Origin: Fredinandcohnia onubensis
GTDB taxonomy: Bacteria; Bacillota; Bacilli; Bacillales; Bacillaceae_L
NCBI RefSeq assembly: GCF_002734215.1
Contig: NZ_NSEB01000011.1
Span: forward strand, 310,001 to 374,000
Direction of reading: 5' to 3'
DNA: 64,000 nt
Within the stretch, counting starts at the first letter, position 1; every line of letters begins with the position of its first letter. A program made the position numbers and the translations under genes. The notes beneath the pieces were generated by a model, which was not told the origin of the DNA, did not search any database, and saw only the letters and a program-made list of their open reading frames with translations. This document shows positions 26,813-36,266 of this stretch, piece after piece.

Positions 26813-27700
26813 TTAATCCCACAGTTTGTAGATGGCTTGAGTTCCGCTGTTTTCTTCGCCCTTTCCGGCTAGTTCCTCATACATTTGTATTGCAAGTTCT
26901 AGGCCTGGTGTATCCATTCCCATTGCTTTTGCTTCTTCAAGCGCAATTCCCATATCTTTAATGAAATGTTTGATATAAAAACCTGGTTCAAAATTGCCTG
27001 CTATCATTCTTGGGGCAAGATTACTTAATGACCAACTTCCAGCCGCTCCTGTTGAAATACTTTTTAAAACCGTTTCAGGGTCGAGACCAGATTTTTTAGC
27101 ATAAACCATTGCTTCAGCGACACCAATCATATTGGAGGCAATTGCTATTTGGTTACACATTTTTGTATGTTGGCCAGACCCCGATGGACCTTGATACACA
27201 ATATTCTCTCCCATAATCTCAAACAGCGGCTTGCAAGCTTCAAATACCTCTTCATCCCCACCAACCATAATAGCTAACCTTGCTTCTTTTGCACCAACAT
27301 CTCCGCCAGAAACAGGCGCGTCTAAGGAATACAATCCCTTTTGTTTGGCTTCTTCGTAGATTTTAGTTGCTAAAGACGGAGTTGAAGTTGTCATATCAAT
27401 AAAATATGTTCCTTCTTTTGCATGTGCCAAAAGACCATTTTCACCAAGGTAGACCTCTTCCACATCGTAGGGATAGCCAACCATTGTAATGACGATATTC
27501 GCTTCAGATGCGATATCTGCTACAGACTGTTTCCAAACGGCTCCTTGTTTCACAAGTTCTTCCGCTTTTTCTTGCGTGCGTGTATAAACAAGAACCTTAT
27601 ATCCTTTCGAAAGGATATGGCCTGCCATACTTTTTCCCATAACACCTATTCCAATAAACCCCACAACCGCATTTTCATTTAACACATCTTTATGTACCAT
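26813..27700 (-). CDS. ykwC: Beta-hydroxyacid dehydrogenase YkwC
   Basis: This 295-residue NAD(P)-dependent dehydrogenase is of the 3-hydroxyisobutyrate/6-phosphogluconate-type family. The N-terminal Rossmann motif is GFIGIGVMG. The substrate motif is DAPVSGGDVGAKEA and the catalytic lysine segment is GSGQHTKMCNQ. The closest known name is B. subtilis YkwC, whose substrate is not defined. I take the ATG at 27700, eight bases after GGGAG. The preceding GTG is an alternative. It is a single gene. No clear T-run terminator is seen after it. Confidence 0.88.
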   Translation of the reverse strand: MVHKDVLNENAVVGFIGIGVMGKSMAGHILSKGYKVLVYTRTQEKAEELVKQGAVWKQSVADIASEANIVITMVGYPYDVEEVYLGENGLLAHAKEGTYFIDMTTSTPSLATKIYEEAKQKGLYSLDAPVSGGDVGAKEARLAIMVGGDEEVFEACKPLFEIMGENIVYQGPSGSGQHTKMCNQIAIASNMIGVAEAMVYAKKSGLDPETVLKSISTGAAGSWSLSNLAPRMIAGNFEPGFYIKHFIKDMGIALEEAKAMGMDTPGLELAIQMYEELAGKGEENSGTQAIYKLWD

Positions 27701-27837
27701 CACGTTATCTCCCTTATTTTTTTATTTTTATCATATCATATAATTCCAAAAAAAATCTGGGAAAATTGGGGATTTGTACCTTACGAAAACGGCGCATGTT
27801 CCATAGGATATAACAAATAGATATGGAGGTGTTCTAA

Positions 27838-27939
27838 ATGAGTGGAGGAAATTGCGGAGGATATGGATCAGGCTTTGCTTTGATTGTTGTATTGTTCATT
27901 CTATTGATCATTGTTGGAGCTGCTTTTGTAGGTTACTAA
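27838..27939 (+). CDS. YjcZ-family sporulation peptide 1
   Basis: A 33-residue peptide has a Gly-rich head (MSGGNCGGYGSG) and one hydrophobic helix, [18 protein letters not shown]. This is the YjcZ/small sporulation membrane peptide family, common in spore formers. The ribosome binding site is ATGGAGGTG. It lies 50 bases before a second copy, and both end before one terminator, so they are co-transcribed tandem paralogues. The function of the family is unknown. Confidence 0.85.
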   Translation: MSGGNCGGYGSGFALIVVLFILLIIVGAAFVGY

Positions 27940-27989
27940 TTCTTTAAGACAATTAAAGATTAATGATAAACTAGAAAGGGAGATGTATA

Positions 27990-28130
27990 ATGAGCTGCGG
28001 ATGTGGATTTGGTGGATACGGTTATGGTGGCCATGGTTATGGTCGCGGTGGCTACGGATTTGGTGGAGGCTTTGCGTTGATTGTTGTATTGTTCATTCTT
28101 CTAATCATCGTCGGAGCTGCTTGGTTCTAA
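27990..28130 (+). CDS. YjcZ-family sporulation peptide 2
   Basis: A 46-residue peptide has a longer Gly/Tyr-rich head ([18 protein letters not shown]) followed by the same membrane helix as the preceding peptide ([19 protein letters not shown]). The near-identical helix at DNA level shows a recent tandem duplication with expansion of the glycine-rich head. The ribosome binding site is AAAGGGAGATG. Confidence 0.85.
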   Translation: MSCGCGFGGYGYGGHGYGRGGYGFGGGFALIVVLFILLIIVGAAWF

Positions 28131-28157
28131 GATAACCAATTAACAGTAACACGAAGG

Positions 28158-28190
28158 AAGCCAGCAACTTTAAATAGTTGCTGGCTTTTT
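28158..28190 (+). terminator. Terminator of the YjcZ pair
   Basis: AAGCCAGCAACT pairs with AGTTGCTGGCTT, followed by TTTT. A very strong stem. Confidence 0.92.
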
Positions 28191-28193
28191 ACA

Positions 28194-28406
28194 TTACTCT
28201 CCTTCAAAAGTATCCTGGAACTTCTTCATTTCTTTATCCACTTTAGGCTTCATATGATAAGGATTCTTCGGTTGAACTATGTTTTCTGTATTCACATCAG
28301 ACCTAATCCCTATTTGATTTCCTGCAGTATCATCATTGATAATACCTTCATAGCGTCCATCGAAATGAGGGTCTCTTTCATGATAATCGCGATCATTGTC
28401 TGGCAT
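28194..28406 (-). CDS. Small hypothetical hydrophilic protein
   Basis: This 70-residue protein is acidic and hydrophilic (MPDNDRDYHERDPHFDGRYEG...), with no cysteines, no membrane segment and no motif I recognise. The ATG at 28406 is preceded by GAGGTAGAGG, a good ribosome binding site. It converges on the YjcZ terminator and is divergent from the gene at 28517. Small proteins of this kind are common next to sporulation genes in Bacilli, but no function can be given. Confidence 0.6.
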   Translation of the reverse strand: MPDNDRDYHERDPHFDGRYEGIINDDTAGNQIGIRSDVNTENIVQPKNPYHMKPKVDKEMKKFQDTFEGE

Positions 28407-28516
28407 TTTCCTCTACCTCCTCACCATTAACGTGGCGTGTTTTATCAAAAATATGTACTTTTTACACAATAAAGAGGAACAATAAGAACAAGATTAAGAA
28501 AAGAGGAGAGATTGTA

Positions 28517-28708
28517 ATGGGTGCGATTGATCGCGAAGGCTATCGGTTTGAAACAGAATATAGTGTCATTAGTCAAAAAGGGGCAATTCATGTCTATCGG
28601 GATGGTGAATTTATCAAGGAATTGTCTTTCTCATTTAGAGGGGAGCAACCAGATCCTGCTTTAATAGAAAATGTGGTTGATGAGTTTTTTGATACACACC
28701 AAGAATAG
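28517..28708 (+). CDS. Small conserved protein, YbxH-like
   Basis: This 63-residue protein (MGAIDREGYRFETEYSVISQKGAIHVYRDGEFIKEL...) resembles the small Bacillus YbxH proteins as I remember them. This is tentative. It seems cytoplasmic and acidic at its end. The ATG follows AGAGGAGAG. It lies 59 bases before the acetyltransferase gene and may be co-transcribed with it. Function unknown. Confidence 0.65.
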   Translation: MGAIDREGYRFETEYSVISQKGAIHVYRDGEFIKELSFSFRGEQPDPALIENVVDEFFDTHQE

Positions 28709-28767
28709 AATAGTTTTACTTCTCATCACTTTGAATGTAACGTACAATGTGGATGTGAGGTGATAAC

Positions 28768-29448
28768 ATGTATCGAAAAGAAATTTATGTGTTTGATGGA
28801 AATACACCTAAAAAGTGCGTAATTCGTAATTATCAAGAAAATGATTTTGATAACCTGATTCGTGTTCAACGAGAAAGTTTCCCTCCACCATTTCCTTCTG
28901 ACTTATGGTGGAATAAGGAACAATTACATAACCATGTGACACTATTCCCTGAGGGTGCCCTATGTGTCGAGATTGACGGACGATTATGTGGTTCAATGAC
29001 TGGATTAATTGTTCAATTTGACCCTAGTCATCCACAACATACGTGGGAGGAAATTACAGATAACGGATACATACGAAATCATACTTCAGATGGAAACACT
29101 TTATACATTGTTGATATTTGTGTGAGCCCAGCCTATCGAAAATTCGGCCTGGGAAAATGGTTGATGCAGTCGATGTATGACGTTGTTGTACATTTAAAAT
29201 TAGACCGTTTATTAGGTGGCGGGCGAATTTCCGGATACTCTAAATACTCTAAAGATTTGAGTGCCGAAGAATACATTGAAAAAGTAATGACAGGTGAACT
29301 AAAAGATCCCGTGATTACCTTTCTTCTTCGTTGTGGACGCAGTCCTGTCCAGCTTATTGAAAACTACCTCGATGATGAGGAGTCCTGTAATTATGGGTTA
29401 TTAATGGAATGGAAAAACCCTTTTCAATATAAAAGAAAACGAGTCTAA
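28768..29448 (+). CDS. GNAT-family acetyltransferase (YkwB-like)
   Basis: This 226-residue GNAT N-acetyltransferase has the acetyl-CoA-binding region at VDICVSPAYRKFGLGKWLMQSMYD (about 116-140, with R-K-F-G-L-G as the Q/RxxGxG/A loop). It has additional N- and C-terminal segments. B. subtilis has the GNAT protein YkwB next to the pts genes, and the position matches. The substrate is unknown. The ATG follows TGTGAGGTG. It converges on ptsI at a shared terminator. Confidence 0.82.
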   Translation: MYRKEIYVFDGNTPKKCVIRNYQENDFDNLIRVQRESFPPPFPSDLWWNKEQLHNHVTLFPEGALCVEIDGRLCGSMTGLIVQFDPSHPQHTWEEITDNGYIRNHTSDGNTLYIVDICVSPAYRKFGLGKWLMQSMYDVVVHLKLDRLLGGGRISGYSKYSKDLSAEEYIEKVMTGELKDPVITFLLRCGRSPVQLIENYLDDEESCNYGLLMEWKNPFQYKRKRV

Positions 29449-29470
29449 ATAAGAATTAGACTCGTTTTTT
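29437..29470. terminator. Bidirectional terminator between the GNAT gene and ptsI
   Basis: AAACGAGTCTAA pairs with TTAGACTCGTTT, with T-runs on both strands. The stem includes the GNAT stop codon. Confidence 0.92.
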
Positions 29471-29472
29471 CT

Positions 29473-31191
29473 TTAGTTCATGAAGTTTGCTTTTACAAAT
29501 TCAACTACTTCTTCTGTTGTGCTCATAGAAAGAATCTTTTCTTTGAAGCTTGCGATTTCAGCTTTAGAAAGCTTCTTGATTTGAGTTCTTGCAGGTAAGA
29601 TTGATGTTGCGCTCATACTGAATTCGTCTAATCCTAATCCTAACAGAATTGGAATTGCGATCGTATCCCCGGCCATTTCTCCACACATGCCTGCCCACTT
29701 GCCTTCCTTATGAGCCGCTTCAATCACCATTGAAATGAGTCTTAAGATTGATGGAGAATATGGCTGATAAAGATATGAGACGCGCTCGTTCATTCGGTCA
29801 GCAGCCATTGTATATTGAATTAAATCATTTGTGCCAATACTAAAGAAATCCACTTCTTTTGCAAATTGGTCAGCTAATACAGCAGTGGAAGGAATTTCTA
29901 CCATTATTCCGATTTCAATTGTATCAGATACAGAAGTTCCACTCGCTACAAGCTTTTCTTTTTCATCAAGTAAAATCGCTTTAGCTTGTCTAAACTCATC
30001 AAGAGTTGCAATCATTGGGAACATGATTTTTAAGTTCCCATATGTACTTGCACGAAGTAGCGCACGTAATTGTGTACGGAAAATATCCTGTTCCTCTAAG
30101 CAAAGACGAATCGCTCTAAATCCTAAGAACGGATTTAATTCTTTCGGAAGATTTAAGTATGGAAGCTCTTTATCCCCACCTATATCTAGTGTACGAACGA
30201 CAACAGGCTTACCTTCCATTTTTTCAAGAACGGTTTTATAGGATTCGAATTGCTCTTCCTCTGTAGGAAGTTGGTCACGACCCATATAAAGGAACTCTGT
30301 ACGATACAGTCCAATTGCTTCTCCGCCATTTTCGAGAACTCCTTTTACATCTTCTGGAGTTCCGATATTGGCAGCAAGTTCTACATGCTCCCCGTCACTT
30401 GTAACAGTTTTTTCATTTTTTAGTTTAGCCCATTCAGTTTTCTGTGCTTCATATTGCTCTTTCTTTTGACGGTACTGAGCTAAAACTTCCTCAGATGGAT
30501 TAACAATGACAGCACCATCAAGTCCATCAACAATAACCATTACCCCATTTTCAATATCAGAAGTAACCGTTTTTGTTCCAACTACTGCTGGAATCTCCAT
30601 GGAACGAGCCATAATCGCAGAGTGTGAAGTACGGCCACCAATATCAGTGGTAAAGCCTTTTACATAATTTCGATTTAATTGAGCTGTGTCTGAAGGAGTC
30701 AAATCTTCCGCAATAATGATGACTTCTTCTGAAATCATACTTGGATTAGAGATGGTCACTCCTAGTAGATGAGCCAAAACACGTTTTGTTACATCACGAA
30801 TATCAGAAGCTCGTTCTGCCATATATTCATTGTCCATTCCTTCGAACATGGTAATGAACATATTCGCTACTTCCTGTAACGCAAACTCTGCATTCACATT
30901 TTCAGAGTTTATTTTATCTTTAATAGGATTAAGGAGTTCTGGATCGCTTAATACAAGAAGATGGGCTGAAAAAATTGCCGCTTTGTCTTCCCCTAGTTCA
31001 ACATTTGCTCGATCCTTAATCGCTTCTAATTCTTCTTTTGATTGATTAACTGCTTCTTCAAAACGCTTAATTTCGGCATCCTTGTCACTAATTGTTTGTC
31101 TTTCAACAGTTAAATCAGGATGCTCTAAACGAAAGCTTTTTGCGATTGCGATACCTGCTGAAGCAGCAATTCCTTTAATCATTTCAGACAT
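29473..31191 (-). CDS. ptsI: PTS enzyme I
   Basis: This is the general phosphotransferase-system enzyme, 572 residues. It takes phosphate from phosphoenolpyruvate and passes it to HPr. The phosphorylated histidine is His190 in [13 protein letters not shown]. The C-terminal PEP-binding TIM barrel shows [22 protein letters not shown] and the catalytic-cysteine segment GMCGEMAGD. The start ATG overlaps the ptsH stop (TAATG), which indicates translational coupling. In B. subtilis ptsG-ptsH-ptsI form one operon. Here ptsG is 6 kb away. Confidence 0.97.
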   Translation of the reverse strand: MSEMIKGIAASAGIAIAKSFRLEHPDLTVERQTISDKDAEIKRFEEAVNQSKEELEAIKDRANVELGEDKAAIFSAHLLVLSDPELLNPIKDKINSENVNAEFALQEVANMFITMFEGMDNEYMAERASDIRDVTKRVLAHLLGVTISNPSMISEEVIIIAEDLTPSDTAQLNRNYVKGFTTDIGGRTSHSAIMARSMEIPAVVGTKTVTSDIENGVMVIVDGLDGAVIVNPSEEVLAQYRQKKEQYEAQKTEWAKLKNEKTVTSDGEHVELAANIGTPEDVKGVLENGGEAIGLYRTEFLYMGRDQLPTEEEQFESYKTVLEKMEGKPVVVRTLDIGGDKELPYLNLPKELNPFLGFRAIRLCLEEQDIFRTQLRALLRASTYGNLKIMFPMIATLDEFRQAKAILLDEKEKLVASGTSVSDTIEIGIMVEIPSTAVLADQFAKEVDFFSIGTNDLIQYTMAADRMNERVSYLYQPYSPSILRLISMVIEAAHKEGKWAGMCGEMAGDTIAIPILLGLGLDEFSMSATSILPARTQIKKLSKAEIASFKEKILSMSTTEEVVEFVKANFMN

Positions 31192-31457
31192 TATTCACCA
31201 AGTCCTTCATTTGCTATAATTTCTGTCAAGTTAGCGATTACTTCTGCTTCGTCAGAACCTTCTGCAACGATTTTAACCTCTGCGCCTTGTCCAATTCCAA
31301 GAGACATAACACCCATAATTGACTTAAGGTTTACGGACTTTCCGTTATATTCTAATTGAATGTCTGAGTTATATTTACTAGCAGCCTGTACCAATACTGT
31401 TGCTGGACGTGCATGAATTCCTGATTCACTTGTAATTTTAAATGTTTTTTCTGCCAT
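31191..31457 (-). CDS. ptsH: Phosphocarrier protein HPr
   Basis: This 88-residue phosphocarrier accepts phosphate at His15 (GIHARPAT) and carries the regulatory Ser46 (NLKSIMGV), the target of HPr kinase in carbon catabolite repression with CcpA. Length and sequence are normal. Its leader contains a GlcT-type ribonucleic antiterminator, so this operon should be glucose-inducible independently of ptsG. Confidence 0.97.
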   Translation of the reverse strand: MAEKTFKITSESGIHARPATVLVQAASKYNSDIQLEYNGKSVNLKSIMGVMSLGIGQGAEVKIVAEGSDEAEVIANLTEIIANEGLGE

Positions 31458-31569
31458 GATTATTTCCCCTTTTCACTTATTTTAATAATAATTACTTGTA
31501 GTATTTGTTCGTTTCCGGTAGATATGTAAAGAAAGAGTATTATTGTGTTCCCTAAATGCAATAAATAAA

Positions 31570-31667
31570 GGCATGAGAAAGACGATAAAACCTATGCAAA
31601 AAATGGGATTCTTTGCCTATAGCTTTTACCACTACTTTACTCATGCCTGATCGAATCAGTAACACGT
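31570..31667 (-). promoter_or_regulatory. GlcT-type RNA antiterminator and terminator before ptsH
   Basis: Read on the minus strand, the segment 31667-31637 (core GTGTTACTGATTCGATCAGG, then CATGAGTAA) is the ribonucleic antiterminator bound by GlcT. Its GGCATGAG arm can instead pair with CTCATGCC (31577-31570), followed by a T-rich stretch, to terminate. The core is identical to the one before ptsG. A TATAAT lies just upstream near 31670-31680. Confidence 0.85.
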
Positions 31668-31960
31668 AATACATTATAAATATGTAAATTTTAGATTTAG
31701 ATTTGGTTAACATGCTCTTACCTTTTATACCTAACCTTTTACACGAAAAGTATAGCATAGGAATAGAACTTATTTCAACAGAAAGGCAAATAATCGTTTT
31801 AAAACGAAAATTGAGAAAGTTTTTCATTTACAATAACTTATTAATCGAATGTACTATTCTTTACAAACAATGCATTTAAAGATTACAATCCTTAATGGTA
31901 GTCATGTATAATAAGCAAATATTGTATTTTATCTACATAATAAAGTTGGAGGTGCTTAAA

Positions 31961-32758
31961 TTGATCAAACTGATCGTTAGTGATTTAGACGGAACACTAC
32001 TGCGGGAAGACAATTCTGTAAATCCTGAAGATACTAAAGCATTAACCAAGGCCGCACAAGATGGACTTCAAATTAGCATTGCCACGGGTCGAATGGATAC
32101 TGAGATAAAGGAAGTATTAAAATCGATTGGGCAAAACTTTCATCGAATTAGCCAAAATGGGGCATTTGCCTCAACCATAGATGATCGGTCCATTTTTTCT
32201 CGTACCTTCACAACCGAAATAGCAGAAACAATCTATCATAAAGTATTGAATTCGAAGTTCGTCACGATTGTCTGTAGCTATGACACGAATTACACCCATG
32301 AAAATAATGAGTATGTTGAGGGTGTTCAAAAAAGAATGTTCCATCCTATCATCATTGATCCAGAAATTAGTACGAAGTTTAGAGAAATTAAACCATCAAA
32401 GATTACCCTGATTGGTTTCGAAAACGATATTTTCGAGACGTACGAAACACTTTCTAATGATTATTCAGATGAAATTGATTTGTTCATTTCCGAAAAACAT
32501 GTTTTAGATATTATGCCAAAGCAAATCAGTAAAGGGAATGCAATAATAAAACTTCTCGAGGATCTTTCATTAAAACCAGAGGAAATTGCATGCATTGGGG
32601 ATTCGTTTAATGATATTCCGATGTTCCGCTTAACTCCTTACAGTTTTGTGATGGAGACTGCACATGACGAAGTGAAAAAAGAAGCAAAATTTGTGGTTCA
32701 ATCTGTGGCCGAAGCGGTTGAAATGATTTTAAAAGAAAATAGTAAACAAACTGTTTAA
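31961..32758 (+). CDS. Cof-type HAD phosphatase
   Basis: This 265-residue haloacid-dehalogenase-type phosphatase has motif I DLDGTLL near the N-terminus, motif III Lys in QISKGNA and motif IV GDSFNDIPM. The large C2 cap is typical of the Cof/YkrA-like group, which often hydrolyse sugar phosphates or FMN. I start it at the TTG at 31961, seven bases after GGAGGTG. The upstream in-frame extension has no ribosome binding site and an unlikely hydrophobic sequence. The exact substrate is unknown. A terminator follows. Confidence 0.85.
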   Translation: MIKLIVSDLDGTLLREDNSVNPEDTKALTKAAQDGLQISIATGRMDTEIKEVLKSIGQNFHRISQNGAFASTIDDRSIFSRTFTTEIAETIYHKVLNSKFVTIVCSYDTNYTHENNEYVEGVQKRMFHPIIIDPEISTKFREIKPSKITLIGFENDIFETYETLSNDYSDEIDLFISEKHVLDIMPKQISKGNAIIKLLEDLSLKPEEIACIGDSFNDIPMFRLTPYSFVMETAHDEVKKEAKFVVQSVAEAVEMILKENSKQTV

Positions 32759-32760
32759 GT

Positions 32761-32788
32761 AGACTCGAAGAAATTCGAGTCTTTTTTA
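32761..32788 (+). terminator. Terminator of the HAD phosphatase gene
   Basis: AGACTCGAA pairs with TTCGAGTCT around GAAA, followed by TTTTT. Confidence 0.9.
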
Positions 32789-32859
32789 TGTAATAAAAGA
32801 AAGCATCTAACCAAAAACTAAACAAAATCATTTGCACTGATTTGTTGGAGGAAGAAGAG

Positions 32860-33627
32860 ATGCCCTATATAACATGTACGAACCAGACCCAAATCTATTA
32901 TGAAAGCCATGGTGAGGGGAAACCAATTGTTTTCATTCACCCTCCTGGCATGGGACGTGTAACCTTTAAATTGCAACAACCCCTTTCAAAAAAATTTCAA
33001 GTCATTACATTTGATCTACGTGGAAATGGGAATAGTGATCCAGGAACTGAGGATATCACCATTTCATTATTAGCAACTGATATTCTGCAACTGATAGATC
33101 AACTATCACTCGAAAAAGTCGTTGTATGCGGTTATTCAAATGGCGGATCCATTGCATTGGAATTTGCCCTTTCCAATCCCGAACGTGTTGAAGGCATCAT
33201 ATTAATTGGTGGTTTTTCAGAGGTGAACACATTTTTATTACGGTCAGAATTTAAGCTTGGAATCTCCACCGTTAGAATGAAAGGATTATCTGTTTTAGCA
33301 AAGGTATTAGGGAAGGCACATGGTACAAAGAAAGAATATAAAAAGGAAATTGAACAATATGTAAAAAAATCAAATGTAAATATTCTCTATCAAATGTACA
33401 TAAGAGGACTCGAATATAATTGTTCGCATCGATTAAAAGATATAAAAGTACCTGTTCTACTAGTTGATGGTTCCTTCGATTTCTACATGCACTCCTATCA
33501 ACGTTTTTTAGAGAAGGAAATTCCAAATGCTGAGAGGGTCTTTGTTAATAAAGCTAGACATCAAGTACCGACGAGACATGCACATACATTCAATCAATTA
33601 ATTGAAACATTCATGGAAAAACTATAA
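32860..33627 (+). CDS. Alpha/beta hydrolase
   Basis: This 255-residue alpha/beta-hydrolase-fold protein has the oxyanion region HPPGMGR, the nucleophile elbow GYSNGG (Ser), an acidic residue in LLVDGSFDF and the catalytic His in KARHQVPTRH. The substrate is unknown. I start it at the ATG at 32860, eight bases after GGAGGA. The TTG at 32842 overlaps that site. It is followed by a small basic-protein gene in the same direction, 75 bases away. Confidence 0.85.
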   Translation: MPYITCTNQTQIYYESHGEGKPIVFIHPPGMGRVTFKLQQPLSKKFQVITFDLRGNGNSDPGTEDITISLLATDILQLIDQLSLEKVVVCGYSNGGSIALEFALSNPERVEGIILIGGFSEVNTFLLRSEFKLGISTVRMKGLSVLAKVLGKAHGTKKEYKKEIEQYVKKSNVNILYQMYIRGLEYNCSHRLKDIKVPVLLVDGSFDFYMHSYQRFLEKEIPNAERVFVNKARHQVPTRHAHTFNQLIETFMEKL

Positions 33628-33702
33628 AAGTTCGTTCATTTTATACCGTAAGATAACACATAATAATAATCGAACAAAAATTTTAATAAGGGGGGCAACA
33701 TA

Positions 33703-33828
33703 ATGGCTAAAAAAGGAAGACAAAATAAGGTAAGCCAAGAAGTGGCAAACCCAACTGTTTCTCATAACGAAGAATTTGGCGAAGAAATTGGCGGAACACC
33801 TAAAAAACAGAAAAAGAAGAAAAAATAA
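33703..33828 (+). CDS. Small basic protein, possibly SASP-like
   Basis: This 41-residue product starts MAKKGRQNKVSQEVAN, has a central NEEFGEEIGG and ends with a run of lysines. The EFG-x-E-IG segment is a degenerate form of the germination-protease site of gamma-type spore proteins, and the same pattern occurs in the gene at 26479. The ribosome binding site is AAGGGGGG. It is too short to be identified with certainty. The strong terminator right after it supports a real transcript. Confidence 0.6.
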   Translation: MAKKGRQNKVSQEVANPTVSHNEEFGEEIGGTPKKQKKKKK

Positions 33829-33838
33829 GTAACATGAA

Positions 33839-33868
33839 AAGAACCTGGACACCCAGGTTCTTCTTTTT
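33839..33868. terminator. Bidirectional terminator
   Basis: AAGAACCTGG and CCAGGTTCTT pair closely around a short loop, with CTTTTTT on the plus strand and TTTCATG on the minus strand. It lies between convergent genes. Confidence 0.88.
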
Positions 33869-35086
33869 TCATTTCAGCTTCTTTAACGATTTAATCTTCT
33901 CTTTTACCTTCTGAACGATCTCCTCACAAGCCTTGTTTTCCTCATCGGTCAATACTTCATCCCCATAACGTACTCTCTCATAGAGTTCAACAAGTCGGTA
34001 GTCAAGGAAATGGTTTCTTCCTAACCATTCTGATACGCTTTCATGATGGTATCGTCCAAATCCATGCTTTGCTGCGAGCACTTCGAGTTCAAGGATAAGC
34101 TTTCGTACTTTTATTTGTGGTGTCTGTCGTTTTGGACGTCTCCATTTTGCAGTAGGGCTTGTAACCCCTTCTGTAATCGTTGCATATTGGTATACGTCGC
34201 CAACCACAGCAGCTTCTTTTACAAATCTCTTTTTTGCTAGGAAGAAAAGAATCACTGCTAATAGAAGTAGGCCAAGAATAGATAGATAAAACCAAATATC
34301 AAAGCTGCCGATCAGCTCAAAAAGTGGATTTTTCTTTTCTGATTCTTCCCAGTTCAAAGTTCCAACACTTTCACCCTGAGAACCTCTATAGGAATCGATA
34401 TTTTCGACAGCATTAAAAAGTGGCTTTGAAACCCAGTAAAAGCCAGCTCCAATAATGGACGTAACCAAAGACAAACCTTTAACAAGAACGATTGGAAAAA
34501 TAACCGCGACACCAATAGCACCCACAAACAAGCCACTAAACAGCCCGACAACAGACCAGGAGTTCTGTTTTGTAGCGATTGTTTTCTTCACGAGTGAACT
34601 TGTACTTACACTGTTTAGTATTTTTCCAATCATAAAGAAAATCAATTGAGTCACAAGTAAATATAAGATAAGGTCACTGTGGACATACCCTTGGACCTTT
34701 GCTGCAAAATAAGTTAACCCACCAAATAGTAAACTACCATTTAAAATCATAGCTTCTGTCAGCTTAGGATTCTTGTGGTAATGGATAATAATTCGATAAC
34801 AAACAACAGCCGCAATCACAATACTTTGACCAAAAGATAGCCCTATTTCACTACTAACAAGGGCAAGCAATGGAACGATTAACATAATGAAAAAATACGG
34901 GGTATTTGATTTCATCAGTGATAACAGGAATGCTATAATGACTGCTCCGCCGCCCGTAAGAAACAGAAATGGTATAATGGGCGGCAAATAGTCAGTGTGA
35001 ATATAGAACAACATTAGTAAAACATAGAGAAGGATCATCTCCATTACGTATTGATACGACTTAAGTAAAGACTGACTAAATCGCAT
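33869..35086 (-). CDS. DUF4129-domain membrane protein
   Basis: This 405-residue protein has about seven hydrophobic segments in the first 280 residues and a C-terminal cytoplasmic DUF4129-type domain (LAAKHGFGRYHHESVSEWL...YERVRYGDEVL). It is the last gene of a MoxR-DUF58-DUF4129 operon and overlaps the DUF58 gene by 11 bases. The equivalent gene in B. subtilis (yebA) is longer and carries a transglutaminase domain. That domain is absent here. Such operons are thought to build a membrane or cell-wall-related complex, but the function is not established. Confidence 0.78.
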   Translation of the reverse strand: MRFSQSLLKSYQYVMEMILLYVLLMLFYIHTDYLPPIIPFLFLTGGGAVIIAFLLSLMKSNTPYFFIMLIVPLLALVSSEIGLSFGQSIVIAAVVCYRIIIHYHKNPKLTEAMILNGSLLFGGLTYFAAKVQGYVHSDLILYLLVTQLIFFMIGKILNSVSTSSLVKKTIATKQNSWSVVGLFSGLFVGAIGVAVIFPIVLVKGLSLVTSIIGAGFYWVSKPLFNAVENIDSYRGSQGESVGTLNWEESEKKNPLFELIGSFDIWFYLSILGLLLLAVILFFLAKKRFVKEAAVVGDVYQYATITEGVTSPTAKWRRPKRQTPQIKVRKLILELEVLAAKHGFGRYHHESVSEWLGRNHFLDYRLVELYERVRYGDEVLTDEENKACEEIVQKVKEKIKSLKKLK

Positions 35087-36266
35087 GGGAATCCCCCCTT
35101 CTCATTGCCAAGGATGCCTTTTGTAAATAAATGGAGTCATCATTCTCAATTAGTTTAAAACAATCGACACCTTTTCTTGCAAACCTACTCAGGATCAGTT
35201 GCTCATTCTCTTCTATTTCACCTATCACAATGACGTAAGGTGAAAGTTGTTGCTGTCTTTCGATTGCATGGATCATAAAATGAAATGGAATTGTTACACT
35301 ATGCTTACTAAGTCTAGCAATTAATTCCAGTGCTTTCGCTAAGTGTTCCTTTCCTTTGCCTATTGGTAGGTGGATAAAAGGGGTTCTCCCTGCCCTTCTG
35401 ACATTAACGAACACTTCAAATGGAATGTTTTTTAATGTTGCTGCTTCAAGCATATACGTTAACCCGCTTAAATAATCTTCTAGTTTTCGTTCGCGCACAT
35501 TGATTATTATTGTCCAAGAGAATTGAGCTGTTTTATCAAAAATCTTCGTTTGTAATTGATTTGTACGTGCACTCGCTTTCCAGTGCACCCGGTTAAATGG
35601 ATCAGTTGGTACATAACCTCTCGTTCCGATTATTTGTGTCATATCTTCAAAAAATGAACTCCGAATTGGATACTCTCCCTGATTTTTCGGGACAATTTTC
35701 TCAATCCCTCCAACCGTTTCCGGCGAAGAAAAAATAATCGTTTCAAAGGCAACCGGTTTCGTATATTGAAGATATGCCTCACCAAAGCCAAATAAATGAG
35801 GGATTCTTAACTCAATCGTACGGATTTTCGCAACTCCCCTTTGCTTCCCTTCAAAAGGCAGCATTGTGGTTTGAGCCTGTCTTCCTATTAGATTAAGTGG
35901 TAAGGTTAGTTCGATTTGTTCTGTCTCTAGTATTTTTCTTTCGTTCTGAAATCCTACTACGTGATCTACAGTTAGCCGAATTTGACCATTTATGATTGGT
36001 AAACGACCTTCTTGCTTTAATGTGAGTGAAAAATCACCATCTTCTCCTTTAAAGAGCTTTACGGTTTCTTTATCGATCGAAACGTTGATTTTATTTCCAA
36101 CATGTTTTAAATAAAATTTGTTCACAAATACATATAAAAGAAACAAGACCCCTACAAAAAGAAGCAAAAATACCTGTGAAAGAATCCCTACAAGTATAAA
36201 AACAGAAGAAAGAAATGACATATACGACAATTCATTTCCAATGGATATTTGCCGTTTCCAGTCCAT
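35076..36266 (-). CDS. DUF58 protein
   Basis: This 396-residue protein has two N-terminal membrane helices (about 15-55), a beta-rich central region and the DUF58 signature GTRGYVPTDPFNRVHWKASAR, with a von Willebrand-like tail. It corresponds to B. subtilis YeaD. Its ATG overlaps the moxR stop (TAATG), so the two are translationally coupled. DUF58 proteins are the standard partners of MoxR ATPases. The complex is suspected to act as a chaperone for metal or protein assembly, without proof in Bacillus. Confidence 0.88.
   Translation of the reverse strand: MDWKRQISIGNELSYMSFLSSVFILVGILSQVFLLLFVGVLFLLYVFVNKFYLKHVGNKINVSIDKETVKLFKGEDGDFSLTLKQEGRLPIINGQIRLTVDHVVGFQNERKILETEQIELTLPLNLIGRQAQTTMLPFEGKQRGVAKIRTIELRIPHLFGFGEAYLQYTKPVAFETIIFSSPETVGGIEKIVPKNQGEYPIRSSFFEDMTQIIGTRGYVPTDPFNRVHWKASARTNQLQTKIFDKTAQFSWTIIINVRERKLEDYLSGLTYMLEAATLKNIPFEVFVNVRRAGRTPFIHLPIGKGKEHLAKALELIARLSKHSVTIPFHFMIHAIERQQQLSPYVIVIGEIEENEQLILSRFARKGVDCFKLIENDDSIYLQKASLAMRRGDSHAI

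Noticed and set aside
31552-31827. 91-codon minus-strand gene upstream of ptsH
   Set aside because: The frame covers the GlcT antiterminator and terminator, has no ribosome binding site and no protein-like features.
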